Part shown: in pieces, positions 22,675-33,190 of the stretch
Layout: every line of letters begins with the position of its first letter
How positions within the stretch are numbered: position 1 is the stretch's first letter
DNA from: Cricetomys ansorgei
Lineage: Eukaryota > Chordata > Mammalia > Rodentia > Nesomyidae
Assembly (NCBI GenBank): GCA_026225945.1
Contig: JAMJFZ010003581.1
Location: 12,406,001 to 12,470,000, forward strand
Length of the DNA stretch: 64,000 nucleotides
Direction of reading: 5' to 3'
Program-made: the position numbers and the translations under genes
Notes under the pieces: generated by a model
Database searches by the model: none
Seen by the model: only the letters and a program-made list of their open reading frames with translations
Told to the model about the DNA's origin: nothing

Positions 22675-22784
22675 GTATGTGCACGTGTGTGTTATACATA
22701 CCTGTCAGTGTAGGTGTATAAATGTGTGCATATAGAAGCCAGAGGTAGATATTGAATGCCTTTGCTTGATCATTCTCTACAGTT
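22675..22784 (-). mobile_element. Probable B4 SINE 3' portion
   Basis: TG-rich words followed by gcatatagaagccagaggta, gatattgaatgcctttgctt and gatcattctctac match the B4 tail region in reverse (gaggtcagaggttgacattg, tgattgctctccac). The rest of the element is missing where the next B3 begins. Confidence 0.5.
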
Positions 22785-23011
22785 ATTATTTGTTTTTAAG
22801 ATTATTAATTATTTTCATGTGTATGGGAGTGAGCCTGCATGAATTTACGTCCACCTCATGGGTATAGGAGCTCCCAGAGGTGAGAAGGTGCTGGATCTTT
22901 TGGAACTGGAGTTTCAGGCAGTTGTGAGCCACCATGTGGATGCTGGAAACCGAACCCAGCTTCTCTGCAAGAGTAGTGAGTGCTTTTAACTACCAAGTCA
23001 TCTCTCTGCCA
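22785..23011 (-). mobile_element. B3 SINE
   Basis: The plus strand carries the tail (tttttaagattattaattat, atgtgtatgggagtgagcct), the middle (gttgtgagccaccatgtgga, tgctggaaaccgaacccagc) and the tRNA-like head in reverse (agtgcttttaactaccaagt, catctctctgcc). Essentially full length and moderately diverged. Confidence 0.88.
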
Positions 23012-23240
23012 TCTTTTATTTTTTTAAGATTTACTGACTTATTATTTTCTGGGTATGTATATATGCTTGAGTATACATATGGTGCATCATATTTATGCAA
23101 GTGCTCTTGGTAGCTGAGAGAGGGTATCGGATCCCTTGGAAATGGCACTTGCAAGCTGCCTCTTATGGGTTCTGGGAACCGAATCCAGATCTTCTGGAAG
23201 AGAAGCAAGTTTTCTTAACCATGAAGCAACCTCTCCAGCC
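23012..23240 (-). mobile_element. B3/B2 SINE, tandem with the previous one
   Basis: Same orientation and type as the copy directly before it: tttttttaagatttactgac, then caagctgcctcttatgggtt, ctgggaaccgaatccagatc, ttctggaagagaagcaagtt and gaagcaacctctccagcc. One copy probably inserted into or beside the A-tail of the other. Confidence 0.88.
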
Positions 23241-23380
23241 TCCTATCCACATGTTTATGTTTTTGTTTGGGACACTTGAATGTTCTGGAACCCATTATAG
23301 AACTCAGGTAGGCCTTGAATATGTGATCTTCTTGCCTTAGCCTCCTGAGTATATAGGATTACAAGAGGCCTGGCTCTGTC
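23241..23380 (-). mobile_element. Old B1 SINE
   Basis: The plus strand reads tagaactcaggtaggccttg, aatatgtgatcttcttgcct, tagcctcctgagtatatagg and attacaagaggcctggct. This is the reverse complement of an early B1 with many substitutions. Confidence 0.7.
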
Positions 23381-24605
23381 CAGCGCTTCTACACCATCTT
23401 CCATTTGAGAAGCAGCTGAGATTATAGCCAGGTGGAGCTCGGTATAGCATGTGTTGCATCCCTTCTAAGCTGGTCTGCATATTCACCTAGCTCTTGTGAG
23501 CTTTTGAAGATTTTAATCCCCACTCCCTCTCCCAGAACAGGATCACGTAATTTGAAGGCACAAGAATTTCCTGTCTCCAGTATGGAACTGAGCTCCTAAA
23601 GATCTGAGGTCACTTGGAGATCTTCAGGAACCAGCATCATCCACAGGCATATCAGAAGATCTCCGAGTAGCTCCTGCCCAGGTAGAAGTATGAGAAAACC
23701 CAATTAGTACAAACAGATAAGGACACGGTGAAGTCTTGGGAGGAAGAGAGGTCTGGTTGGGGTCTCTGATGCGTACAAGTAAAATGGTTAGATAAAGTGT
23801 TATTTCATTACACTACAGGCAGGAAGAGAGTCACAAGTCATCGTGGTGTTTTTAAGTACGTGTGTTCTAATGAATTTTTTAGAATGTCTGTATGTTTTCT
23901 GCCAGTTTCCTAGACAGTCATCAGTTACTCAGCCTCACCCTAAAAATAAGCAAGCCTCTATTTCATTACTAGTGAACATGCCACCAAAGCAGCCTCCATT
24001 TGTGGGCTAGGTGAGCCTGCAAGTCCTCTCAGGTGTGAGACCCACGCAGTCAATCAATTTGCTTTCTTTCTTTCTTTTTTTCTTGCCCAACTGATTCTCT
24101 TCATAGATGCACTTGTTTATGACACTTAGATCAGCCTTAAGTTGTTTTAGCTTTCAGACCCTAGAGATAATGTTTAGCTTCCTGAAAGAATCATGAAGTA
24201 ATATTAATTAGTGTTCATCAGATATTCATGTGTCTTGTCTTTCCTAGCTCCAGGGCAGGTTAAGTGGGGCTATGTAGCTGATTCTAGTCAATGGCTTAGA
24301 ACTTAAACAGAATTCTGCAACCCTTTCTGTCTGAGACCATTGAGAGAAGGCAAATCTCCTCCAAGCTTTTACCTTTCTTGCTTTGGTAACATTAGATGAT
24401 ATATTTGAGGTAACAGAATTGCAGACTAGAAGCCACTTGGTTCTTGTTTTGACACCTGCAAGAGTCTGTCAAGGATAGCCACCTGACCCACATCAGGTTC
24501 CGGTGGGAACAAGAGTTAAGCCTGTGGCAATCTTGACAAGCCAATTGTCTTAACTCAGAGAAGCTGGCCTGGTTGAGGAACATGTAGGAATTCAGTGGAT
24601 GTCAA
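23381..24605. other. Single-copy stretch, nothing recognised
   Basis: Only a short (TTTC)n run near 24062-24082 stands out. Confidence 0.4.
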
Positions 24606-25045
24606 AATAAAGGAAGAAGCAGTTTGGAATTTTCACCTGGGCAGAGCTGGCCCATGAGGGGAGTGGTCAGCAGCTGCTCAGTGCATCTAGCCTGGATGCC
24701 GCAGCGTAATTCCCTGGGCAATGACAAAGCCTAAGATGACATGGGAGTGGTTGCTGAAGTTTGGTTAGTTGCCTAGGATGGGGGCGGGTCATTGGTTCAA
24801 ACACATGGAAAATAAAGTTTGGGATGAGTGGGCAGTGACCTGGGAAGGAGGAGTGGGGCTAATTCCAGAGCTCCTGGCTTAGAAGGCAGTGTTGGGGTGG
24901 GGAGAATCCAGAGACATTCAGAGACTAATGCTTAGTTTAGGGTTTGGGTGAATAGGTAAGCGGGTTTGTCATCCTCCGGAATGGAAAATACGGAATAAAG
25001 TGTTCTTTGTTTGCATTATGTTGAACTGTCTGTTGTCTGGAGTAG
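24606..25045 (+). mobile_element. Possible rodent LTR (unclassified)
   Basis: The right end reads ggaatggaaaatacggaata, aagtgttctttgtttgcatt, atgttgaactgtctgttgtc. An AATAAA is followed by T/G-rich sequence, as in an LTR R-U5 region. The upstream part is moderately GC-rich. I see neither TG/CA ends nor a target duplication, so this is a weak call. Confidence 0.25.
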
Positions 25046-25387
25046 CCTGTTCACAGTTTACCCGCAATTTCAGTTACACTTCTAGTTGGCTACTTAGTCA
25101 CGTGTGGTGGTAAAGACGGCTTTACCGTGTGCTGTGCGAAGGTGCTTTGAAGACAAGCTCTCTTCTCCCTTTAGCGTGCTGTTTTGTGTTTTGTGTGTTT
25201 TTAAGCCCAATATTTTACTTAGTCTGTCCACCTAGTCAGTACTATTTGAAAGTATTTACAATATTAATTAAAGTTAATTTAGGAGAAGATCAACTTTCAC
25301 TTTGTTTTGCATCTCAGTGCTGGATATTAATTAGGGAGTCTGTATAATACCGTCTGGATTACTATGTCAAACACTGATAACACGTCA
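25046..25387. other. Single-copy stretch, nothing recognised
   Basis: No family recognised. Confidence 0.4.
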
Positions 25388-25535
25388 GGTCGGGGGCTCA
25401 TACCTGTTCCTAGAATCCCAGCACTTAGAAAGCTGAGGCAGGGAGATGCGACTTGGAGGCTAGCTTGGGCTACATAAAAGATCCTATCTCAAAACCAAAA
25501 CAGAACCAAAAAACAAAACAAAACTAAAAAACCTT
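25388..25535 (+). mobile_element. Early B1-like SINE
   Basis: Reads gtcgggggctcatacctgtt, cctagaatcccagcacttag, aaagctgaggcagggagatg, tagcttgggctacataaaag, then atcctatctcaaaaccaaaa and an A/C-rich tail. The lack of later B1 diagnostic words suggests an early subfamily. Confidence 0.8.
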
Positions 25536-25800
25536 ACAAATAGATAGTTGGTGTTAATGTGATCACACACAACTTTGTTTTTGATGTGAAGTTGTTTGGC
25601 TCCAAGAAAGACCATTTAGTTCCTTTCACTGATAGGGTACTCTCTCATTGCTGCAATGTTCTCTCTCTGCTCTGTTGTCTTTCTTCTGCTGATTTTTGGC
25701 TTCGTTACCCACGGTTGTATAAATGGAATTGCGTGGAGAGGTACTCAGGTTAATTCCAAATGACAGCACATAACAATTTCTATAGAGGTCAACAGCAATG

Positions 25801-25801
<1 letters not shown>

Positions 25802-25879
<78 letters not shown>
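25802..25879 (+). repeat. (CA)n(GA)n compound microsatellite
   Basis: About 17 CA units change directly to about 22 GA units. Confidence 0.97.
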
Positions 25880-25882
<3 letters not shown>

Positions 25883-26385
25883 GCCTAAGGAGTTTAAGTA
25901 GGACTCAGGAATAAAAGTCCACATAAAGTATGAAGCCAAATGAGATGCTTAGGAGGAATCACATGGCTATAAATTGCTCTAACAATGACCACAGTGATTT
26001 TTTTCCCACTATTTCCCCATGGCTTTTTAAATCAGCGCTGTGTGCTCTGTGTGGGCTCAGACCGATTGCTTCGTGGACTCTGGGGTAGAGAGGAGCAGGA
26101 GCCTTCCATCTGTGCAGATGCACCTACTCTACCCAGGGGGAGCTCCCCAAAGCACTGCTTTAAAACCTCTTTCTTAAGATCTTTCTTGGGCCTCTTACTG
26201 TCAAGGTCTGTTGTCCAGAGGTGAGGAGCAACCCAGGGGTGGGAAATTAAAACCTGGAATCTTTAGCCTTAAAGATGTCAGTATAATTCATGCTAGGAAC
26301 TGCCCAAGAAAGGCAAATCAAGTAGGAAGAGGAGTATAGACACTGAAGGACGCCAGTATTTCATTGGGGAAATGTCGCAACAGCT
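25880..26385. other. Single-copy stretch, nothing recognised
   Basis: No family recognised. Confidence 0.4.
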
Positions 26386-26990
26386 AGTAAAGGGAAGGAA
26401 GAAAGAGCCGGGGTCGGGTACACCAACGCAGGCGAGTGTCACGGAAGAAAGTTCAAACTTCTGCGGCCGAGTTCAGAGGGTCACCAGTGGCGTGAGATGG
26501 TGGACTCTCCACTCTCACTCAGCCTCCGCCAGGGCAACACGGTGGCAAACTGGCTTCTGTCTGTCTGTACCCTCCTAGATATGGCCAACCCGTAGGCTCC
26601 ACATAGACACCTGGATCACAGCGTGCCCAGGGCACCCCTTCTTTCCCAGAGCCCACGGAGGCACTTGGATGGATCGAAACGTCCCTGTCTACCAGGGATG
26701 TGCAGCTTCTGTCACCCCTGCTCGGGACCATCTTCAAGCTGCCTGCGAGGTTGGTTGATAGGCTTTTGATACAGCGTTCTGTTAATTTGCTAAGCGCTGT
26801 TTTGGTAGATGCGAATGTGGAATATAAAAATGCAGTAGGTGGTTAATAAGAGGCAAGTTGCAGGAGAATCCTCAAAGCTCTGAGCCGCACACACAATCCA
26901 TACCCTCCAAAGGGCCGGATTCCCCTCGGGCTACCGGGGAACAGCAAGCCAGGTTCCCCCATCCTCTTTACGGCTCTCTTTGACCTACTC
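26386..26990. promoter_or_regulatory. CpG-retaining single-copy segment, candidate regulatory DNA
   Basis: CpG dinucleotides cluster here (at least eight within about 26390-26500, for example ccggggtcgggtac and tgcggccgag) and continue more thinly to about 26980. The rest of the window is CpG-poor. No transposon explains the cluster. It could be a small CpG island, an unmethylated enhancer or an unrecognised first exon. I see no TATA box or splice donor that decides between these. Confidence 0.35.
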
Positions 26991-28330
26991 CTCCCCTTGG
27001 TGCTGTGTGGTGGGCGTGCAACTGTTGCAAGTAGGTGGCACAGCTGTTTGCTTTGACTGCCTCTGTACCTCGGGGATCGCAGCCACGCAGTTAACATTGC
27101 AGGATGGAACGGCATTTATGCTTTAATAAGCTCACCCTATTTCTTTGTTCGAGGGAAAAGGGGGGATCCCACTCAACATGTTGCCAGCTACATGTCACTG
27201 TTCAGAGCACGCCGCAGTGGCTAATGTTTTCCAAATTCTCCTTTGCATTGGAAATAGAAGCCATTAGGAAAATATTGGGATGGTGAGAAGATTTCCTGAA
27301 CACCTGCCTCCCACCTCTTATGCACATATGCCCGCGTTCACGAGGCGCGTTGTCCTTTTTTTCCCATTTGGTGCATTTTCATTTACAAGTGCATGTATAT
27401 TTTATAAGTGTGTGTGTACATACTTCTTGGTGATTGACTTGTAAATTTCCTAAATGGGGAAGCCACACAAAGGTCACCAAGCTGTGCATTGGAATTAAAT
27501 AGCATCTTCTAATAGGAAAAAATATAAAATAGGAGTCAGATACACATAGGCAAGGGGTGAAAATGACTTTTTTAACTGGGAAGTAATTGAGTGGTTACAA
27601 TCGAGGAGCAGTTCTCCAGAGGAGGGGAATCTGCCCTCTCTTCCCTGTCACATAAATCACCAAAAAAGTCTCAAAGCTGTCATTCTAAATAGCTGAATCT
27701 TTCATCCCTCCCTCGTTTTTGCCCCAGTAAAACAACAGTCACATATCCTTACTGGTATACCTGTTTCTCTTCCTCCTCACCTAGCAGTGGCTGCCGACAT
27801 ATATTTCACCAGTCCCACGGATGGCACTATTTGCTGATCTGATTCTGACTATCCATAACTATGATGGATTCTTCTCTTGACTCAGAAATCAGCCGCCTCT
27901 CATCCCTCTGTAGAGGATCTCCGCAAATCAGGAAAAAGGGTGACATTGATTGTTGCTCATGCTGTCATTGTATTTTTTTTATTAACTAGCCTGTTCGTAT
28001 AATAACACTGTGAGACAGCAAATAGCTCTGTCTGGTTAATGAAGTTCCCGGTGTCAGTGAGGTTCGAAATGGGAGACACAGCTTACGGCCCTTGACGACC
28101 TAGGTTGACGGTTGACAGCTAACGTCCTATAGTCATCGAGTCGCTGCACATTATATGTTTATTTAATGATCTTGCCTTGAGATTTTAAGATTTTGGGTGT
28201 TTTAAAACAGTGGCCAATAATTTGGGGGTAGAGGTTTTCTGTCAAAGCTCATGTCTTGCTGTATGAGTAGGTATAACATACTTATTTGTTCATTCATTAT
28301 TTTAAATATTTTGTTACATTTGTTTATTCT
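26991..28330. other. Single-copy stretch with conserved-looking parts
   Basis: No repeats recognised. Two subsegments look like conserved non-coding DNA by texture: about 27200-27285 (ccaaattctcctttgcattg) and about 27935-28125. The latter has several TTGAC words (28092, 28105, 28112) and tgacattgattgttg. Conservation itself cannot be tested here. Confidence 0.35.
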
Positions 28331-29195
28331 GTGTGTGTATGTGTGTGTGCAGGTGTGTGTATGTGTGCATGTGTGTGTGTATGTGTGTGTGCTTGGGTGT
28401 GTGTGCTTGTGTGTGCATGTGTGTGTGCTTGTGTGTGTATGTGTGTGTATGTGTGTGTGTGTGTGTGTGTGCTTGTGTGTGTGCATGTGTGTGTGCTTGT
28501 GTGTGTATGTGTGTGTGCTTGTGTGTGTGTGCTTGTGCGTGTGCATGTGTGTGTGTATGTGTGTGTGTGCTTGTGTGTGTGCTTGTATGTGTGCATGTGT
28601 GTGTGCTTGTGTGTGCATGTGTGTGTGCATGTGTGTGTGCTTGTGTGTGTGTATGTGTGTGTGCTTGTGTGTGTGCATGTGTGTGTGCTTGTGTGTGTGC
28701 TTGTGTGTGTGTATGTGTGCTTGTGTGTGTGCTTGTATGTGTGCATGTGTGTGTGCTTGTGTGTGCATGTGTGTGTGCATGTGTGTGTGCTTGTGTGTGT
28801 GTATGTGTGCTTGTGTGTGTGCTTGTATGTGTGCATGTGTGTGTGCTTGTGTGTGCATGTGTGTGTGCATGTGTGTGTGCTTGTGTGTGTGTATGTGTGT
28901 GTGCTTGTGTGTGTGCTTGTGTGTGTGCATGTGTATGTATGTGTGTGTGCTTGTGTGTGTGTATGTGTGTATGTGTGTGTGTGTATGTGTATGTGTGTAT
29001 GTGTGTATGTGTGTGTGTATGTGTGTGTGTATGTGTGTGTGTATGTGTGTGTGCATGTGTATGTATGTGTGTGTGCTTGTGTGTGTGTGTATGTGTGTAT
29101 GTGTGTGTGCATGTGTATGTATGTGTGTGTGCTTGTGTGTGTGTATGTGTGTATGTGTGTGTGCAGGTGTGTGTGTGTGTATGTCTGTGTGTGTG
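28331..29195 (+). repeat. Large interrupted TG minisatellite with 90-bp higher-order unit
   Basis: About 865 bp of (TG)n broken at intervals by GCTTG, GCATG and GTATG. A 90-bp block occurs nearly identically at 28561-28650, 28711-28800 and 28801-28890, the last two in tandem. The array runs directly into the 3' end of a minus-strand B3 SINE, so it is an expanded SINE tail. The 260-334 codon frames across it, in three plus and at least two minus frames, encode only Val-Cys or His-Thr repeats and are not genes. Confidence 0.97.
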
Positions 29196-29335
29196 GTCAT
29201 GAACATGCCACAGCGTGCATGTGGAGGTCCAAGGACAACTTACAGGAATTAGTTTTCTTCTACCATAAGGGTTCTGAGGATTGAATTCAAGTTGTCAGAG
29301 CTGGTGGTAAGTGCCTTTACTCAATAAGCCAACCC
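29196..29335 (-). mobile_element. B3-type SINE body next to the TG array
   Basis: The plus strand reads tggaggtccaaggacaactt, acaggaattagttttcttct, accataagggttctgaggat, tgaattcaagttgtcagagc and aagtgcctttactcaataag. This is the reverse of the B3 head and middle, with the CA tail lying on the left side. Confidence 0.8.
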
Positions 29336-29480
29336 TCATTGAACATTTTAATGAATACCTACTATGTTCAAGGTGCTATTTTTAAGTGCTGATGGTAACA
29401 GGAATCATTCAGGTTTCACGGAGATAATGTTTTCCTAGGAGCATCATACAGTGTATGAGTAAAACAACAAAAAGATAATT
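29336..29480 (-). mobile_element. L2 LINE 3'-end fragment
   Basis: Reads ttttaatgaatacctactat, gttcaaggtgctatttttaa, gtgctgatggtaacaggaat, then cacggagataatgttttcct. This follows the L2 reverse complement (tattgagcacctactatgtg, ccaggcactg). It may extend to about 29700 in more diverged form. Confidence 0.6.
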
Positions 29481-31136
29481 TTGTGTTATAAAAGACTTAC
29501 CACACCAAGACGTGGTTGTGTGATAGGGAATTACAGTTCTCCGAGCAGGTGACTGAGAACTGAATGGCAAGGAAGCACCTGGGGAGGGAGTTTTCCTAAT
29601 GGAGCCACAGCACACAGTCCTGCAGCAAAGATGGCTCGGATAGTCTAAGAGATCCAAGCGAAGGCAGGTAATGAGTAAGGGATCTAGTCAGAGGAGCAGA
29701 CGAGGTCCAGACCACTTGGAAACTTTTAGATCAGGAAAACTGCTGATTTTTTAGGCACAGAAAGCCTTAACTGTGGGAAGGAGAATTAACAAGGTAAAGA
29801 TGTTGGGGGCCCTGTGCTTCTGAAGGACCATGAGGCTGTGATTCATGAAGATCAGTTCCTGGGAGTCCACAAGAGTTGAGTTTGGTCAGGACTGTGTCTT
29901 TATAGAGAACTAAAAACACTGCATGCAGAAGGATGGGGGTGTACAGTGGGAAACTAAAACCAAATGTGTCACAGCAAGAAATTTCTCTGGAGAGAAGCTT
30001 TACAAGCCTGATATGGGCCAAGGAGAGTCATGAGATATCAGAATATATACCCATCAATCAATCCATTCATTCATCTGTTTCATGGGTCTAAAAGAGAAGA
30101 CCCCTCTTCTCAGCAGTGATATGTCTGTGTCCTACTGTCAGAGGCTTCATTGTAATGACCAATGAGGAGGAGGATACATAATCTCTATTTACCCCTCAGG
30201 TTGGTTTCTTCCAGAGCAGATGTAGCAACAAAGACTTGAATGCAACTCATTCATTAAGGGGTGATCCTGGGAACCAGAAAGGTAGTGGGGATTCAGAGAA
30301 GGAAAAAAAAATCAGTAAATAGTGTATTTCATGAAAAGTTTGGCATTGTAGGCAACCAAGGACAGACATCTATGCTGGACATGCTTTGGAACTGTGTCAT
30401 CAAAATACAAGCCGACCAACTTCTTTCCTTTACTGTTAGGGTGTTCCTGGTGTGTCTAGTCAGCCAACTACTGCAGGATCCAGAGAGCATTTTCAGGTAG
30501 ACAGCATGGAGTTGCTGATTTACGCATCTGTTGCTGGTGGTGTCAGGCAGATAAAGGACGACAGACAGAGATGATACTGATGATGCGCTGGTACACAGTC
30601 CAATGTTGCCACTTGGAGGAAATTCTTTCTCATTCCGATCCCCTTGGTGTAGATCAGATGATATTCGTCAATGCGATGTGGCTTTTAGCGCCAGCTATGT
30701 GTGACCTCCAGGGCTCTTCCTTTTGGGGACTCCACATACTTTTCTACCATGCTGCCGTGGCTAAAGATGGTTGCAACTCCAGGTTGAAACTCATGATGGA
30801 GAGGTTTCTTCTGAGTTAGGAGGAGATTCCAGGGAGGGGCAAAGGGTAGCAGACATCTCGGTGCAGTGCTCATCTCCCGTAGGATATGGAAACTCATTCT
30901 TCTCCAGTTGAGGGGACATGATTGCTGAAGGAGTCAACTATTCAGACGTGGCCCTCAGCCGAAGAGAAAACTCTCATTCCAAGTGACAACTCTTCCTCAA
31001 GGTGGAGGCAACCTACATCTAATGACTAGTCTGCAAGGGTGCAGAAACCAATTCCCCTTGCCTTTGTTACAGCCAACTCTGAAGACCCATCCTAGCTCTG
31101 GAGCTGCCTTGGGATAGGCCCAGGTTGTAGTCACAT
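29481..31136. other. Single-copy or ancient-repeat DNA, no gene seen
   Basis: A short attcattcatctgtttcatg near 30065 recalls an L2 end but is too short to call. Frames up to 84 codons lack features. Confidence 0.35.
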
Positions 31137-31330
31137 CCAGTCTTCTCGTTCTCCTCCTCCTCCTCCTCCTCCCCCTCCTCCTCCTCCTCCTCCTCCCCCT
31201 CCTCCTCCTTCTCCTCCTCCTCCTCATCTTCATCCTCTTCTTTCTCCTCCTCATTCTTCATCTTCTTCTTTCTATTCTTCTCCCTCTTCTTCCTCCTCTT
31301 TCTTTTCTCCTCTCCTCCTTCTTCTCAATT
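31137..31330 (+). repeat. (CTC/TTC)n polypyrimidine tract
   Basis: Nearly pure pyrimidine for about 190 bp, mainly CCTCCT units passing to CTTCTT. On the minus strand it is a GAG/GAA purine tract, which explains Arg-rich and Glu-rich frames of 64-85 codons. Such mirror-symmetric tracts can form intramolecular triplexes. Confidence 0.95.
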
Positions 31331-33004
31331 CTGCTTCCTTTACTTCATCACATGTGATAATACCCCAAACATCTCAACAAGCCTCTTACCTCCAAATTTC
31401 TGTCAGCATATTTTCCCTGGGCAGTTTATAGAAGTATCCAATAAGGAGATGATTGCTTATTTCTTCTGATGTGATCTAATTTTCTTCCCTAATGGGAGCT
31501 GATAGATTTCAGGAAAGAGCTCTCCCACTGAGCCATGTTCATAGGCTGATGCAAATTTGAAGCAGGCCCATTGATATCCCTGGCATGTTGAGAATCCTTA
31601 GGAGCGTTTGTTAACTGTTTGGGGAGGTCCAAGAGTGAAGACTTGTCTTACAAAACCGTTGAAACCATCCTTGTAATAGAAAAGAACAATTAACAGATGG
31701 TGTCCTATGTCTGTGGATCTGGCCAAATTCAGAATGGTCTGTCCAATGATAAGGTGTTTCCCTGAAAATGTTTTGGCTATAGAATATTTGAAGAAGCTGG
31801 CACGTATTAACATAGACAAGGAAGGGCAGTCTACAAAGGGAGAAGGAGATAAGGTTTGAGACTCAGATTTAAAATTCCTGGAAACAGAGATGAATGATCT
31901 AAAACTCACTTGTTTACGTTTGCTTACCACTTGATGCCTAGTGTTCTTATGATACAATTTGCTTCCCAATTTTAGGATCTGTTTTACATAGCAGTAACAC
32001 CTTACAGTATATACAGTACGTCCCATCCAGAGATTGCGTGGGTGTCTATCTATAGAGGCACACTCTCTTGTTTACCACCACAGTGCAACTAACACTATAC
32101 ACAGAGAAGAGGTTTCAAGTCACCCACCCCCAGCATATTCTTTGTTGCTGAGGAAGTTTGGTGGAAGATAGCAAACACAGTGGAAAAGAATGTATAGAAG
32201 CTTCCTAAGCCTGGCCACCCAAATAACCAAGACACGATAGATGATGTCATTGTTCTCCTTCTTCCTCCCAGACTTAAAGCTGATAGACGTTCAAAATCAA
32301 GCAGTGAGAACTACATTCTGTTAAATATTTCAATTTGTATCTATGGAGCATTGATAGCTAATTAAACAATTAAATTATAATGTTAAGGAAGCTTATGGGA
32401 AAATGATTTTCTCAGTGTTCTAAAAATATAGTGGTGTAGGTTGAGAATCACATAAAAAGTTCAAAAGGGCATTTACGCTGGCATAGTCACCAAATGTTAG
32501 ACTCATATGACTTGATGAACTATATTAAAGAGGATATTTTATTGATTCAACACACCAAGACCAGGAACTCATTCCAAATTAAGTTTTTCTTAATATTTGC
32601 AGCTTTGTGACTATTTCCGAACATAATGATTCTCTTTGCTTTCAAATATTTAATTTGGTAAAAAGAAGCTTTAGACACCAAGGATTTAACATTATCTTAA
32701 CAGAAGTACCTATTGGAATGTTGGGTAGGGGAATGGCTCAGTAACTATCTCATATTTAAACACTGGATTCTCCAATGAATGACAAAGTGTATGTACATGT
32801 GCTGACCATGAAAACATGACCAAGTCATACTATTGGCTGCTACAGAGAGTTGGTAACATAGCATCAATGCTATATTCCTTCATATGTAATTGTATATTCG
32901 TACAGTGCAATTTTATATACGTACAGCAAGTGCAAGAGTCTACAGAAATACTGTGTGTACTTATACACACTAGACTCGTTCGTCAAACGTCAATTATGAG
33001 TGAA
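31331..33004. other. Single-copy stretch; unexplained 142-codon minus-strand frame
   Basis: No repeat recognised. A 142-codon frame at 31598-32026 on the minus strand is the longest non-repetitive frame in the window, but I recognise no domain and see no exon signals. An AT-rich part at about 32353-32382 (gatagctaattaaacaatta) contains clustered TAATTA/CAATTA homeodomain-type sites. Confidence 0.4.
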
Positions 33005-33190
33005 GAGAAATGGCTGTTCTTCCAGGGATCCAACTAAGTTTGATTCTCAGCACACACATGCGGCTCACAGCTGCCTGTAACTCCATCTTCAAGGGTATCC
33101 AGTGTCCTCTTTTGGCCTTCCTGGGCACTGCAAGTCCCCAACCATCACATAAACACATAATTAACATTAAAATAAAATATTTTAAAAAGA
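33005..33190 (+). mobile_element. B3/B2 SINE
   Basis: Reads gggatccaactaagtttgat, tctcagcacacacatgcggc, tcacagctgcctgtaactcc, cagtgtcctcttttggcctt and cctgggcactgcaagtcccc, with an aataaaatattttaaaaaga tail. The 5' head is truncated. Confidence 0.85.

Noticed and set aside
28202..29284. Frames of 260-334 codons on both strands (Val-Cys or His-Thr repeats)
   Set aside because: They are translations of the TG minisatellite in several frames at once, so they are composition artefacts.
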